64,000 bases of DNA from Isoetes taiwanensis (GCA_021234155.1 JAJEKV010000001.1:37372826-37436825); one strand, 5' to 3'; positions 23,527-37,039 are shown, counted from the stretch's first letter. Notes: generated by a model from the sequence alone, not told the origin. Translations and numbers: made by a program.

Positions 23527-24248
23527 CCCTTGAATAGTGACTAGATCCCAGATATGCATGAGGTGCTGATGAAACTTATTGAGGCAGATGAACAACTGAT
23601 GGAGGATGCTAGCAATGAGTTCATCCAAAGTACTCCTATTACAGAAGTAGTGCCATGCACCCCAATGGGAAAAATCCAAAATCAAGACAATATGGAAGGG
23701 CAATCCAAATTTTTCACCAGGTCCCCCATGGAAGACATTAACCTGGAGGAATCTGAAAACACCTTGAAGGCACAGATGAGCTAATCCTTACAGGGGAACA
23801 GATGAATGCAACAAATGACAAGGAAGAATTCTTTACCCCAATGGTGAAAAAGACTAAAAAAGTTCAGTTTATAGAGAATAGCCCAGCTTTGAACTTGAGG
23901 GTTCAACCTAGGAAAAAATACCCTACCTGATGAAAATTGTTACATGGAATATGAGGGGGATTAGGGGTCCCCTTAAAGGAAGAAGATCCCTTATAGCAAT
24001 CAAAGAGATGAGAACAGATATTGTTATGGTACAAGAACACAGACTGTCAAGCTTTGAAGCTGCTAGATTAGGCAGTTGGATCAACCCAAATGAAGATTCA
24101 GTGTGGACTGATGCAGATGGCACTAAGGGTGGGATATGTACCAGTTGGAAAAATCTGAAATGCAAAGGAAATATATACATGTGTCAGGTAGATGGACTGT
24201 GACCACTCTTGAGATTGAAAAGAAGGCAGTAAGAGTGATTAATGTATA
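23527..24248 (+). mobile_element. LINE B, 5' part: ORF1 tail and ORF2 endonuclease start
   Basis: This is a second copy of the 18090-18559 segment without the solo LTR. It runs through MKIVTWNMRGIRGPLKGRRS at 23930 and the endonuclease to GTGATTAATGTATA. The join at 23526 shares CCTTGAATAGTGAC with the parent sequence. That suggests the LINE was duplicated in tandem. A Helitron splits it at 24249, and it resumes at 30962. Confidence 0.8.
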
Positions 24249-24783
24249 CTAGTTATGGTGCCCGGCGTTGCCGGGCTTTAGTAGTAATTTGTAGGGGTGG
24301 TTGTTTTGTAGTTGCATTGTGTTTTTATTGGATAGAGGGGCAAGTGATCTAAGTGATGATTGGGAATGGATTATGTCTAAATCTTTGGAATAGAATCTTT
24401 TGGTATGATCTGACTATGTCTGAAGAGGGGGATAAGGTTTAATATGGAGTGGGATTTGATGTCAAATTAAACATTGTTGTTACACTCTTATTGAAGTATA
24501 GATATTTCTATGGATCTGTGAAGATAAGCTTCCAATGCACCATGTCCCATATTTATTAGAACATCACATAAGGTGAACATTGGCTAGATTTATTGTCATG
24601 AGAGGTCCCATTTCCTTAGTACAACGACAAATAAGCACAATCGAAAACCTCATTTTTGCAATAATGTTGTTGAATAATGGAATGATATACAATTGGGCAT
24701 CCAATGTTTTAGCGAGAGTCCGGTCACCTCAGTTGTTTATCCATATATGTCCAAACACAATATAAGCAATAGCATAAAAGAGA

Positions 24784-25465
24784 ATCGCATCGATCCGAGA
24801 CATCGGATCGCCATTCTAGAATGGGACGAGCATGCATGTCATGCATGCATGCGGGCGGCGCATGCCCGTTTTGGGTTGGGAGTTCGCTATTTCAGGCGTG
24901 TTTCTGCATCCACGTCTCATCGGCGCTTCCTCTTCTCTCAGCAGTACCTTATTCTCTTTGAACCCACCCTCCCCCCCTTCTTTGTTTATTGTACAAGTTT
25001 TGTTTATCATGTTTTTCCACCCGCTGGGTGATGCTTTTTCTCCACCCGCTGGGTGATGCTATTCTCTGGTATGTTTCTCGTTTGTTGTGTTGGTGATGTG
25101 CAGGTACAGGTTGGCGAGCGGCATCCGTTTCGACTTCTCCATGCGGGGGTTTTTGGGAGCGATTCTATGCCTTACGTTTGTCTAAGCCCCTTGCCGAAGG
25201 CTTATCACTAGGGTTTTTCCTCGAAAACCCGAAAGGGCGGGGTTTTTTAATCCCGGTGATAAGCTTTCGGCAGGTACATCAGCCACTCATCTATTTAGCA
25301 TTGTATTTGTTTTGGGGTCCAAATGATATAATTGGATTTTCCCTTTATTTTTCGTGGGTAGTTCGCATGTGTGCGGCTACCCACTGTCCACCATTGTAGA
25401 AAATCTGCTGAGATGAATGAGAAGCCTAGGGCGCTTTGTTGGTTTCTTGCGAGTCCCATTCTAGA
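24784..25465 (-). mobile_element. Helentron-like element, copy c, 682 bp, nested in the Helitron
   Basis: The ends match copies a and b. The 3' hairpin CGATCCGA-GACA-TCGGATCG lies at 24791-24810. The inverted repeats ATTCTAGAATGGGAC (24813-24827) and GTCCCATTCTAGAAT (25453-25467) are asymmetric with respect to the termini. The second Helitron copy has the exact empty site (AGAGAATGCAT at about 47531), which fits insertion between two T residues on the minus strand without target duplication. The repeated CCACCCGCTGGGTGATGCT unit and the 81-bp hairpin of copy b are both present. Confidence 0.7.
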
Positions 25466-25769
25466 ATGCATATATCGTTTAGAGAACATTATTATTCAGC
25501 CCAAGAGGAGTAATGTGGCATGCTTTTAGGAGTAAGATTTCTCTGCCAATGAGAAGCAATAGAACAACAAATAAGATGATAATAAGTATGGTTAATATAG
25601 ATAACTCATTGTAAATAGCTTTTTGGGACCGATGCTGCATAACAAAGCTAACATAACACTCTTTCACGTATAAGTGTTAAGTTTTATCCACAAATTGCAA
25701 ATGTTAAAAGTAAAATTTCATCCACAAACTTAGATTAGAATTTGTACGGAGAATATACTTACGAAGAAT

Positions 25770-26960
25770 ATATATACTAAAATATGCAATCAAACCATCA
25801 AACTTTGAAGCCTAGAAGTATTCTTTGCTCAACAAATGGCTAATTGTTGAGTTCATCAAAGTGCATCCCTGATTATGTGTACTTTGTGGTTTTGAATCCT
25901 CCCTGGATTCTCTCTGAAGGGTAAGTTTGATATTTTGGATTGTCCCAAACGTTGGCAGATATTTTGGATTGTCCCAAATGTTGGCAAAGCATGGCTCGCA
26001 TAGATAATAGTTACTTACAGGTTTTAAAGACTAAAATGTCAAAAGAAAAATTCATCCACAAACTTAGATTAAAATTTATGCAACCAAAATTTTGCACAAA
26101 GAGGATGCAACCAAACCATCTAGCTTTGAAGCCTAGAAGTTGTTCTTTGCTCAACAAATAACTGATGCAACCAAACCATCTAACTTTGAAGCCTAGAAGT
26201 TGTTCTTTGCTCAACAAATAAGTAATTATTTTCATTAAAGTGCATCCTTGACTATGTATACTTTGTGGTTTTGAATCCTTCTTGAATTGTCTCTGAAGGG
26301 TAAGTTTGATATTTTGGATTGTCCTAAATGTTGGCAGCGTGGCTATGGCACAAATAATGCATGCTTATAGCTTCTAAAATCTAATAATACATCCGAGGAC
26401 ATATTTTGAAATGTAACTTCATGCATGCATTTATCCCCATGTAAAAACCTTTTGGTCCAGGTCCATAACTTGTTGAAACTGCAAACGTTGAAGGAAATCA
26501 AACTATGTTCGGCCCAGTTTCCTTGCAAAATGCTCAAGCCTTAAGAGTCATGCACTTAAGGTCTGAGGACATATTCTGAAATATTTAACTTCATGCATGC
26601 GCCTAGTAGACCACCTACACTTACGATTTAGTTACTTTCATTATGCAATATGAAAAATTGTACAGTTACCCTCATTATGCAATATGAAAAACTATACAGT
26701 ATGATCTGCACATGATCTGCACGCCTGTCTTAATTTGCCTGGACATATGTATCTACTTGGCTTAATTTGGCTGAGTTAGCTAGATACACCTTCAACTTAA
26801 GGCTACAATTACCTTCATTATGTAATATAAAGAACTGTACAATATGATCTGCACGGTTGTCTTGATTTTCCTAGACATATCTGCCCACCTATCTTAATTT
26901 GCCTGAGTCAGCCAGGTACACCTTCAATTTAAGGCTAACAACAATAGATTAATGTCGATT
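25770..26960. repeat. Tandem repeats inside the Helitron
   Basis: A unit with AAACCATCTAACTTTGAAGC occurs three times: 25786, 26107 and 26164, the last two being an exact 57-bp tandem. A ~330-bp duplication surrounds them. At 26690-26955 a ~135-bp unit with TACACCTTCAA and AAGGCTA is doubled. A separate 35-bp direct duplication lies near 27948-28020. The same repeats occur in the second Helitron copy. Confidence 0.7.
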
Positions 26961-29900
26961 TCATCATGGAGCGGCTTCCCTTCGAATTCCATGCAAGAGA
27001 AATGATTAGGTAACGCATTAATGAAGCTTGCAAAAATTCACAATGTTTGCAAATGAGCATACATCCAACTTTTGCAAACAATATTGCATCTAGAAACATC
27101 AGTATTGGAAGACTAAAATGTGTATAGCGACTCTTTTATTGACTACCTTTAAGTCTACAACTACTCTTTTGTTGACTGGCTTTGAGTAATGATTAACATG
27201 GATCCATGATGTCAACCATTCAGAAGTCACGTGGAACATCTTTAAGCATGCTCCTTGGCTTACTCTATGAAGCAGAAGGTAGCAAAGTAAAAATTGTCCT
27301 TTCTCTTCGTGGAATTTTTTACAGTTAGTATGTCCTTCCACTTTGCAGGATAGGCTAAAGCTAGTACACATGTGCTAAAAAAAAGTTTATCAAAGAAGAA
27401 ATAATAAGTCAGTCAAGTCTTGAAGGTTTGCTAGATCTGCAAGAAAAATCATCCATGTAAAATAAGGATGTTCAGCTGCAGACAGTTTGCCTCTTTTAAA
27501 CTCAGGCTTTATAATGCTTCTGGAGCTCCAACTGAAGCTTGTGTGTGATGATGTACATTTATAAACTAATGCAATAAGCTACAAATTGTAGATCTGAAGT
27601 GATATTCCAAAGCTTGGACCTAGCTCTTATCTTGACAGGTCAAGTAGCTCTAGAGACCAGTTGAATCTGGTCCAGCATACCTACGCCATCTTACATATGT
27701 TAAATGTGGAGAATTTACAATAACCAATCCACTTAGCTCTACGTGCATGTTAATGATTTGGCAAGGATATGCTTGGAAGCTTCAAGTAGGGGAAGTACAC
27801 TCCTAAACAACCCACAAAATTCATCCACAACATCATGCTAAACTATAGTTTATCCTACAGATTCAAAAATGTCATAGTCAATGGTCTATAATGTATATCT
27901 GGTGGTTTATTGCCAGAAGATATTTTGCACAGAAATTGCAGTAGGCACTTAAAATGATATGACAAACAACGCTATGTTAAACACTTAAAATGATATGACA
28001 AACAACGCTATGTTAAACATCTGTCCAGAAAGTGACAACAATTAAGTTCTTACCTCTAGAGTCGCATTGCTTGAGTGCCAAATGAGCTATGCAAAACGCT
28101 CGAAAGAGACAAAGTCCCATGTCATTGGGAAGGGGAAACCAAGGGACAAAACTAAGGAGACTTACAGATTAGCCAAACACATCCAAATATCCATAGATTG
28201 CACTATGACCTTGGGTCGTGGGCGATTCACAGATTCACCGCTTTGGCCTATACATTTTGATACATCATCAAAACTTCTAAAACAGAGAGAGATTTATTTG
28301 TTGTTGCCAAAGAGTGACACCAAGGAGGTACCTAAACTTCAGCTTGGTTTCCTTTCTTCGCGCATTAACTGGGTTATTTGATGCTATGGCATATATAAGC
28401 CATAGTCGCGCTTAATTTCTTTTTGGTTGGTTCTCTCGTAGTTCGTTTAGGTGCTTATACCTACTGTTGTAGTTATCTTTTTCATCCTATATAGCATTCT
28501 CCAATAGAGCTCTTCAACTCTCGACTTTTTCTTGAGATAACTCCTTGTCTGCTAGCATGCCTCTCAAGATTCCAAAGCAATAATCTTTTCAAATTCTGAG
28601 TGAGGCCCATTAATTTCGGAAATGGATTAAACTGGTAGTGACCATGTTCCCCAATGGCACTTTCAGTGATGATACCAAGAAAGGAAACCTTGTATGTGTC
28701 TAGATATGTGCAGATAGTGAAGAGTGGTGCTCTTGAGGCCTTAGCATGGGAATTAATAAGTCAAACTTAAATAACAAAAGAAAGAACTACCAATACAATC
28801 TCTAGTTATCAAATGCCATGACAACTCAAACTTACATTTCCACCCGTAGATTCCTTCTTTACATCTTGAGACACATCATTCAATGCTTTTACTTGGCGTT
28901 TCACTTCACCTGTGAAACTAACCTAGTCAGTCACAAATCTTTACAGCAGAAAAATCCAGCACATTTCATAAATGCAGAACTTCATGATAAGAACCATCAT
29001 CATGACTGCAAACATAAAGATGCCTAAAGCATCATCTGGGGCAGATGCTTTAATTCTCAAAGTCAGTCAACCAGAAAAAGAGTGGGCCAATAACGAACTT
29101 CGTACTCCCAAATAATCAGGTAGAAAATTAAGTAGGTGCACAGACAGAAAAATACCAAGTACTACAATGATTCATTCATTGTTAATATTAGATAAACTGC
29201 TCATTCAGATAAAGAGGACATGAATGCAAGTTGCAGCCAATTGAATAGCAATTAGCAATCTAGCTTAGAAGCATGGGACACGAATCATTAGCAATGTAAT
29301 CAAATGGCATATAGACCTTGAATGATGGCATGCATGCTGAGATGCTATGCATCCTCTCGAAAGGAAAAAATTCAATTCCTATCTCAAAGGATCAGAGAGG
29401 TCGTTGCCATATGAGAACAAAAGAAAATATGCGTGAAATGTCTAAACAAAATGAACAAAATGTTTGCAGAACGTGTATACATCATCTATATGACATGCAA
29501 TATTGTTGGAGCAAGCTAGACCAAGGCATAACAACGTCAAGTACCATATACGCTAGATTGATGTAACCAGCAAGCACCTAGAAGAAAATATCATCAAAAG
29601 AAATTAAGAACACTAACCTTTTAATGAAAAGCCATGGTGCCATTGCTAATTCTTGCTCTTACACAGCTAAACTCCAGATACTCTGGAATAAAGAAAATAG
29701 GCTGCCTTGTGTAAGCTTAGTCGTTGTAGATGGGAGGATGCACTGCAAACAGAACACAACAGGCAAAAACGTCAATGATGTGCATCCATGAATAGAAATA
29801 AGTTAAAAAGTGAATATGTTAAATTCACAAACGCAGAGATTAATTCGAGGAGCCTACTATCTCGCACATTCACCTTCACAACAATGTAGATTGATCAAGC

Positions 29901-30961
29901 CCGCTATCCGTGATATTCACCTAAATGTCAAAAATTCGTGCTTTCCCTAATCGCACATTTTTTTTTTTTCCAAATGAACTTCTCCAAACGAAGTAGAGTA
30001 CCGTCAATTGGATCTATCCTTCCAATTAAGTGTCGTGCATGCATGGAAAATTTTGGTCTTCTTGTGAAAGCACAAAGGAGAGCAAGCTAGTATTATTTAA
30101 ACATGAAAGTCTAGAACAATCCTCTATATGTAGTGCATCCAGTAACATTCTAGATTGTAATCTAGAGATTATAAGTGAAAATCACCAAGAGGACTATCTA
30201 TACCTCTTAAATTACCCGCAGCTTGTCTTGCAAACGGTCCCTATAAAATGCTGGTGCTCTTATCACTCCGCTCTGCAAAAAGAATTAGAAAACAATCAGA
30301 ATACATATGGGCCTAGCAAAAATTACAATGGCATGTCTACCATCACGATGATAATGGAAAATCTTGGCAATCATATAACAAAATCAAATCAACCTTCAGG
30401 AAGCATAAACCCTAAATGCTTCACATCTTCAGCCGATCTTGATCAACTGATCCCTGCATGGCTTGAGAAATCGTGGCATGGATTCTCTTTGCCATAAAAA
30501 GCCATCAAAAACATAAGGACCCCAAAAATCATAAATGAAACAACTTCTTCGATTTCTGGAAAATCGAAATTTTTCACTGTAGTAAGCTCTCTCGCAGATG
30601 ATCCGACAGTGCTAGAAATTTTTCCCTTAGGCGTCTTCTTCTGCTTCTGGCAGTGATTAAAATTTTAAAATCTGGTCTGCAGAGGATCGTCAGCTACAAT
30701 CTATGTGGCAGATGCTTGAAATCGGATGGATATAAGATCATTCGACACCTTTGCAGTTTCCATTCCTGGAGCAAGGCGGATGATACTGCCCACGGAACCA
30801 AAAAGCCCTTCAAAATGATACCATAAAAAACTTGTCCCGATTTTTGGAAGAACGGAAATATTTCCCGGTGCCGAAAACCCAAGAAATCTTAGGAAATCAA
30901 TTAAAAAAAAATCCAAAAACATTTTCCACCATACCGGAAAATCCCAAATTAACAAGATTGA

Positions 30962-33900
30962 TGCATCCACAGACCCAGCTGAAAGGAAAATCCAATGGAA
31001 AGAAATAGATGACTAGTTGAAAGGGGAAAAACTTGATAATGTGTTAATGTCAGGTGACTTTAACAACACCCCTGCATGGGATTAAAAAATTGGGCAAGAA
31101 GATTAATATGACTGGCAATGAAAGAGTAAGCTGGGATAGACTCATGGAGAATTTTTCCTATATCACACCCTCATCCTCTAATCTATTCTATTCTAATACT
31201 TACTATTGAAGTAACAATAGGAAAGGGGATCAAAGAGTTTTTTGTCTGCTGGATGGATTTTATATTTGCAGTAAGACCTTGGGCTCATGGGATAATGTAG
31301 TTGTCACTGGTGATCTCGGCAATTCGATATCAGACCACTTCCCTCAAGTGCTGGAGAGGATAGATGGAGGTAGTAAAGGAAGGGATAATATCCCCTCCAA
31401 ATTTAACACAGACCTGCTAAAAAATCGCAAATTCTATAGGGACTTCAAGGAATATTATCAAGAGCTGCATCTGGCCATGAAAACAGAATCCATGAAAGGC
31501 TTCCTTGACAAGATGAAGAAATGTAAGGCATAGATCAAACAATGGAGGAAGGAATGGTACAGGGGAAAAAAAAGGAAAAGCAGAATATCTACAATGAGAT
31601 CAAAACTATCCGAAAAGATTTGCTCTTGGATAAGGACAATAGCTTGTTACAAAGCAAAGAAAGTAGATTGGCAATTCAGGTCAAAAGGTATTGAAGAAGA
31701 GGAAGCCAAATTTCTGGCTGTAAGAAGTAGATGCACATACATTAATAACATGGATCAAGGAAACTCTGCTTTCTTTTTCAGGGTAGCTAAGAGCAGAATT
31801 CTGAACAATGGTATAATGAGGGTCAGAGATAACACAGGCAAATGGATTGATAATCAAAAAGAAATTGGAAGTTTCTTTCGTGAAGAGTACTAAAAAATGT
31901 TTGCTGAACACCCAGTTGATCAAGACAAACTACAAACCTTTTTTGAGAAGATTCCAAGGGCAGAGAAAAACATTGAGAATGAGGAAATTTTGAAAGTACC
32001 AATGGAAAAATAAATTTTGGAAACTTTCAAAATAATGGCCAAGGGTAAGAGCCCTGGCCCAGATGGTTTGCAACCAAAATTCTATGTGGAATTCTGGAAA
32101 ACTATGAAGGAGGATCTAACCACCTTTTTTCAAGGTGCATGGAAGGCAAACACATTGATCCCAGCAATCAATGCTGGCCATCTAGTATTTATTCTAAAGG
32201 ATGATAATGCTAAGCAGCTGGGGAGACTGGCGCTCCATCACCCTTACTAATACTAGCTACAAAGTGCTAGCCAAATCCTTGCCAATAGGATTCAATGTGT
32301 CCTTATGAAGATTATCAGCCCATGTCAATCAGCATTCCTTCCCATAGAAATATTTTGGACAATTATATAGGAGCTGCTGAGGGATTGCATTGGAACAAAC
32401 TGACAGATCAGAGACGCCTGCTCCTAAAGCTAGATTTTCAGCGTGCATATGACACAATCAATTGGGATTCCTTAAAAATGCCATGAATCACCTAGGTTTC
32501 TCTGCTTTGGTTTGTAATAAGGAGATGAGCATGAACGTCACTGCCTCCTCTGCTCTTTTTATAAGTACAAGGGAAAAAAAGAAGGGAAAAGCAGAATATC
32601 TACAATGAGATCAAAACTATCCGGAAAGATTTGCTCTTGGATAGGACAATAGCTTGTTACAAAGTAAAGAAAGTAGATTGGCAATTCAGGTCAAAGGTAT
32701 TGAAGAAGAGGAAGCCAAATCTCTGGCTGTAAGAAGTAGATGCACATACATTAATAACATGGATAAAGGAAGCCAAAAAGAAATTGGAAGTTTCTTTCGT
32801 GAAGAGTACTCAAAAATGTTTGCTGAACACCCAGTTGATCAAGACAAACTAAAAACCTTTTTTGAGAAGATCCTAAGAGCATAGAAAAACATTGAGAATG
32901 AGGAAATTCTGAAAGTACCAATGGAAAAAGAAATTTTGGAAACTTTCAAAACAATGGCCAAGGGTAAGAGCCCCGCCCAGATGAGTTTGGTAAACCGTAA
33001 TTCTATGTGGAATTTTGAAACTATGAAGGAGGATCTAACCACCTTTTTTCAAGGTGCATGGAAGGCAAACACATTGATCCCAGCAATCAATGCTGGCCAT
33101 ATAGCATTAATTCTAAAGGTTGATAATGCTGAGCAACTGGGGAGACTGGCGCCCCATCACCCTTACTAATACTAGCTACAAAGTGCTAGCCAAATCCTTA
33201 CCAAAAGGATTCAATGTGTCCTTATGAAGATTATCACCCCATGTCAATCAAAGATTCCTTCCCCATAGAAATATTTTGGACAATTATATAGGAGCTGCTG
33301 AGGGATTGCATTGGAAAAAACTGAGAGATCAGAGACGCCTCCTAAAGCTAGATTTTCAACGTGCATATGACACAATCAATTGGGATTTCCTTAAAAATGC
33401 CATGAATCATCTGGGTTTCTCTGATTTGGTTTGTAATAAGGTGATGAGCATGAACATCACTGCCTCCTTTGCCCTTCTTATAAATGGTACTCCCACAAGC
33501 CCTGCTTTGAATGTAGAAGAGGTAAGACGTGGCTGCCCCCGGCACCCTATCTATTTCTTATTGTAGCAGACATGGTAACTAGAATGGCCCCAACTTTGCA
33601 TGAAAGGAAGAAGATCAGTTGTTTAAAACTGCCAAAGGAGAATGGATCTTTTGTTCTTATGCAATATGCTGACGATACTTTTGCTTTTCTTAAAGCTGGT
33701 GATGATAGCTTGAAAATCTTTCTGGAAGTCCTCTAGTTTGTTGGGGAAGCTTCAGGGGTGCAACTCAACAAGGCAAAAAGTGCTATCATGTGAGATACAG
33801 ACAAACTGAACCTGGAAGGCATCAAAGTCATTGGCCAAAAGGAAGCCACAAAGATTTTGGGAATCCCAATTGCCCTAAATATGTCTATCAAAGTATTATG

Positions 33901-34919
33901 GGACCAGATAGTTACTAGGACTAAAAGGAAAGTGATATTATACCCCCTTCCCTTTCCCCGACCGAAGAGTGGAAATTGCAAATGCGCCATTGCAAGTACA
34001 CACATTTTTTTCTTCTCCTCGCCTTTGGTAGCAGAGATAAAACATCTTACAGAATATCAAACGGGTCATCGGGAAATTCATATGGCAAGGTGCTCATAAA
34101 GTGGCATGGAGTGATCTTATCAAGCCAAAAAAGCGGCCGGGGGGGGGAGGGGGATCTTGGTTGCAAAGACTCGCTTACCCAAGCTCGCTCGCTGCAAAAA
34201 ATGATTTGGAGAGCCATTTACTTAAACAATCCTTCCCCTGCTCTGAAAATTATCAAGGATTGGGTAGAAGAGTCACATCCAATTGGCAGCCATTGCCTTA
34301 GGCATCAACTGCCTGATTCAGCCTTTTTCCAATTCTCTCCCTTTTTTGGTACCCCAAATATAATCAAAAGAATGATGGAAGCATGGAATGAGGCGGCGCT
34401 CTGCTATAGACCCCCAGAAATAGATGCCAGGTTTATTTTGGCATCCCAAGTTTGCCCTAGAAAACGTTGGTTGTTTGGCTTTTAAACATCACAGAAATAT
34501 ATGCAATAATACAGGGCTGGCATTAGGAAAATAGAGGATTTGAGGATTGAAAACAGATGGCTAAACTTGAAAGAATTTCAGCCAAGGTCAAAGGATCACT
34601 TTTAGATAAATAGATCTTTGCAAATATCATGAACATAGTGGGTCATCACCAAGAATTGGCACAAGCATCTAATACTTGGACTCTAAATCAAAAGGGAAAA
34701 TATAGAGTCAGAGATATTTACAAAGGGCTACTGAAGACTAAACCATCTCGAGCAAATTCTTTATGGCTGTGTGAGGAAGGAAACTTAGCTGCTACTTGTT
34801 GTAAGGGATGGATGGCAAATAAAATAAAGGTTTTTAGATGGCTGGTGCTGCATCAAAGTCTTCACACAAATTCCATTAGATGCAAATATGATAGTACAGT
34901 TAGCAATAAATGCCCCCTA
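30962..34919 (+). mobile_element. LINE B, 3' part: endonuclease end, duplicated RT, zf-RVT region
   Basis: The LINE resumes exactly at TGCATCCACAG. It carries GDFN near 31063, SDHFPQVLERI near 31330, two RT segments (LDFQRAYDTINW at about 32435 and 33350), QYADDTF at about 33661, and a C-terminal zinc-finger-like segment (VFRWLVLHQSLHTNS...NKCPLC). The zinc finger is cut at 34919 by the gypsy LTR. The same internal RT duplication as in LINE A shows that the rearranged LINE itself was copied. Confidence 0.87.
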
Positions 34920-36469
34920 TGTGACATTCCAGCACAGTATACGGTCCCATAACGTATACTGTATTGCATCGTCACGCGTACACGCCATCCCGATTGACGT
35001 GTACGCCGACGTGTAGCTAGGTAAGTCGCACCCTAGGGGGCAACTTGCAAGTGTGTGCACATTTATTATGTGTACACTTTAGCCCACTTAATTAATATAG
35101 GCAAGTGGGCCACACCCATTTATCCCACATGCTCAAGGGTTAATAGAAACCCTAGCCCTAACTTATAGTCTATATAAGGCATCTGAAACCCTAACTTTCC
35201 ATTTTCGTCCACGCCCTTCTAGAACTCCGCTTTGCTTGCTCCAAGGGCCAATCTCGACTCTAGAAGTTCGTTCGAGCAGCCTAGCTCATCGCCTTCCCTT
35301 TCTAGCTTCATCTTCAAGCGCAGATCCGCAAAGATGGACGATTCAGAAAGGTGGAGGAGCAAGCCAGGGATTAGGTATTTTGCCAATTCAATAGTCTAAT
35401 CCGCCTCCTAGGAATAGAGTAAGTAGGGTTAGCCTATTGAATTGCCCATAGCAGCCATCTAGACCTCTAGATCTCAAGCCATAACTAAAGAACCTAACTC
35501 GCGGATTTAGAGTAAATCTTATTCTTTAGTTCTTCTATGATATGTATGCGATGATGATCTCCGTGGAATCATTGTATTGGGAAGGGGATAGAGGCCTTAA
35601 AAGCCTAGTAGTTGATGTTCCTAGCTAGCCCCTCTTTAATGCACTATTAAATTCGGCCTGTGGTACAAGAGCCACACCTCGGTTGTGGGTGGAGGGGCCG
35701 ACCGGGCTAACAAGGAGGTTCATGTCCCGACTCATGATCACGCCCCTCCGGGTAGTAAAGCCTATCGGGACTACAAAGGCACTAGACCTAATGCTCACAT
35801 CAAGGCATGGGCTTTTGCATGGGTTCGACACTCTTGGGGTGGTGGACACCTTCCATGGAGTTCGGCCGAGCACGGCAAAGGGCCCTCTAGTCACCTTGAG
35901 TCAAGATGCCAACCCTCGGGTGGGAGCAATCTCTACCGCCCCATCGAACCGGGAGATGCAACCCGTGAGTAGCCCCTTTGGCTACGATCCCGGGCGGCAT
36001 GGGGCCAAGTCCCGAGACCTTTCAACCTACTCGCAAAGTGTGCATGTGAGGGGCGGATGGAGTGGACTACCCTATGTTCTTATGCCAGCCTAAATCCATT
36101 TACCATAAATTCGCCTCGCAATGACTTCTAGAGGCCCAAGTCGCCGGGCCATCCCCCATGAGTCCGAGCCTTGGGTAGGATCTCCATATGTGATGTAATC
36201 GATCTTTGTCTATGCAGATATGTTGTGAGCCATCCTTCGTGATGGTCATGTGATGATGATATATTTGTACTTACATGTATGTTTACGCCCACGCCTAGGT
36301 AGGCCCCGAGGGAGACAGGTAAAATGACCCCTTCATTCTTCCCAATCGAACTCGGCCGAGGTTGCAAAGGATGATACGGAGGGCCTTGTATCGCGACTCC
36401 GAGCTGGTATGGGGATGAACTCGTTTGTATACCGGTGAGTGCACCGAGATATGAGTAGGGGACGCCACG
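34920..36469 (+). repeat. 5' LTR of gypsy copy 1
   Basis: It begins TGTGACATTCC and ends near GACGCCACG. The copy 2 LTR (56979-58495) ends GACGTCACA. The altered end here fits the CAG/CTG consensus errors described in the findings. Open frames inside the LTR are not coding. Confidence 0.8.
35171..35178 (+). promoter_or_regulatory. LTR TATA box
   Basis: TATATAAG lies about 250 bp into the LTR, between AT-rich and G+C-richer parts. The same box is in the second copy at 57231-57238. It is the likely promoter for the full-length RNA. Confidence 0.6.
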
Positions 36470-36470
36470 C

Positions 36471-36482
36471 TGGTATCGAGCA
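36471..36482 (+). other. Primer-binding site, altered copy
   Basis: It reads TGGTATCGAGC. The second copy at 58497-58508 reads TGGTATCAGAGC, the complement of the 3' end of plant initiator tRNA-Met. The change CAG to CG again falls on a CAG. Confidence 0.75.
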
Positions 36483-36648
36483 ATGTTCTTGGAGACCAAG
36501 AGCAAAGCACCGCCATGCTCCCAAAGAGTACTAACCTAGTAGAATTCTCAAACCTCGAAAAAGTGGGAAAAAAAATTTTTCATTTTTGTAGTTTATGCTA
36601 AGCTAGTAACAGTTAGAAATTGAACTAAAATCTCACTAAGTGTGGAAA

Positions 36649-36930
36649 TTACTCATGGTATGCCGCAGCATCGACCTAAAATTTAGGTCAAGCCCCGCAC
36701 GCACACCATGAGTAACTGGCCATAATCACCTTGAAACTTGATGAATTTTAACAAGATAATATGCTAGATCGAAGTTTTAAGGTAAGAATTAGTTAGATTT
36801 GTATATCACACCCCTAGGAATATGTCTAGAAGTTATATAATTTTAGTCAAAATGCAAAATTATTTCACAAAGATGTTTCGTGAGCCTTGATCTAAATATT
36901 AGGTCAGCCCTCTAGCGACACCATGAGTAA
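36649..36930. repeat. Two ~68-bp imperfect palindromes upstream of ORF1 (copy 1)
   Basis: Unit 1 spans 36649-36715 with arms TTACTCATGG and CCATGAGTAA around an inner CCTAAAATTTAGG palindrome. Unit 2 spans about 36861-36930 and has a damaged left arm. The matching units in copy 2 are 58676-58744 and 58889-58956. All lie between the PBS and the ORF1 TATA box. Confidence 0.75.
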
Positions 36931-37031
36931 TTCTACTTAGAAAACTCTAAAGAAAGTACATGTTTTAAGTTAATAGGTGCCTTGACACATGAAAATGAGC
37001 AACTTAGAATTTGACCTAAAATTTGTCAAAC

Positions 37032-37039
37032 TATAAATA
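37032..37039 (+). promoter_or_regulatory. TATA box upstream of the H3-like ORF
   Basis: TATAAATA lies 88 bp before the ORF1 ATG, with the usual plant context ACTATAAATAGA. It is identical in copy 2 at 59058-59065. It suggests a dedicated promoter for ORF1. Confidence 0.55.

Larger units (their letters stand above)
24249..30961 (-). mobile_element. Non-autonomous Helitron, 6.7 kb, inserted in LINE ORF2
   Basis: On the minus strand it begins TCAATCTTG and ends CTAG (plus-strand 24249-24252). A hairpin GCCCGGC-AAC-GCCGGGC (24260-24276) lies 11 nt before the end, which is the canonical plant Helitron 3' terminus. It sits between host A and T with no target duplication. LINE A at 20376 shows the empty site GTATATGCATCC. 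No Rep/helicase ORF is seen. The interior has tandem repeats and a few open stretches, such as ADLDQLIPAWLEKSWHGFSL near 30460 and KLLKQREIYLLLPKSDTKE near 28280. These may be captured gene pieces, but no family is recognised. Confidence 0.9.

Noticed and set aside
24249-24300. Helitron hairpin read as a terminator
   Set aside because: It lies 11 nt from a CTAG end at an A/T insertion site with a proven empty site, which is the Helitron 3' structure.
35625-36516. Overlapping open frames on both strands of the gypsy LTR
   Set aside because: They lie inside the LTR, overlap on opposite strands, lack domain motifs, and change between copies.
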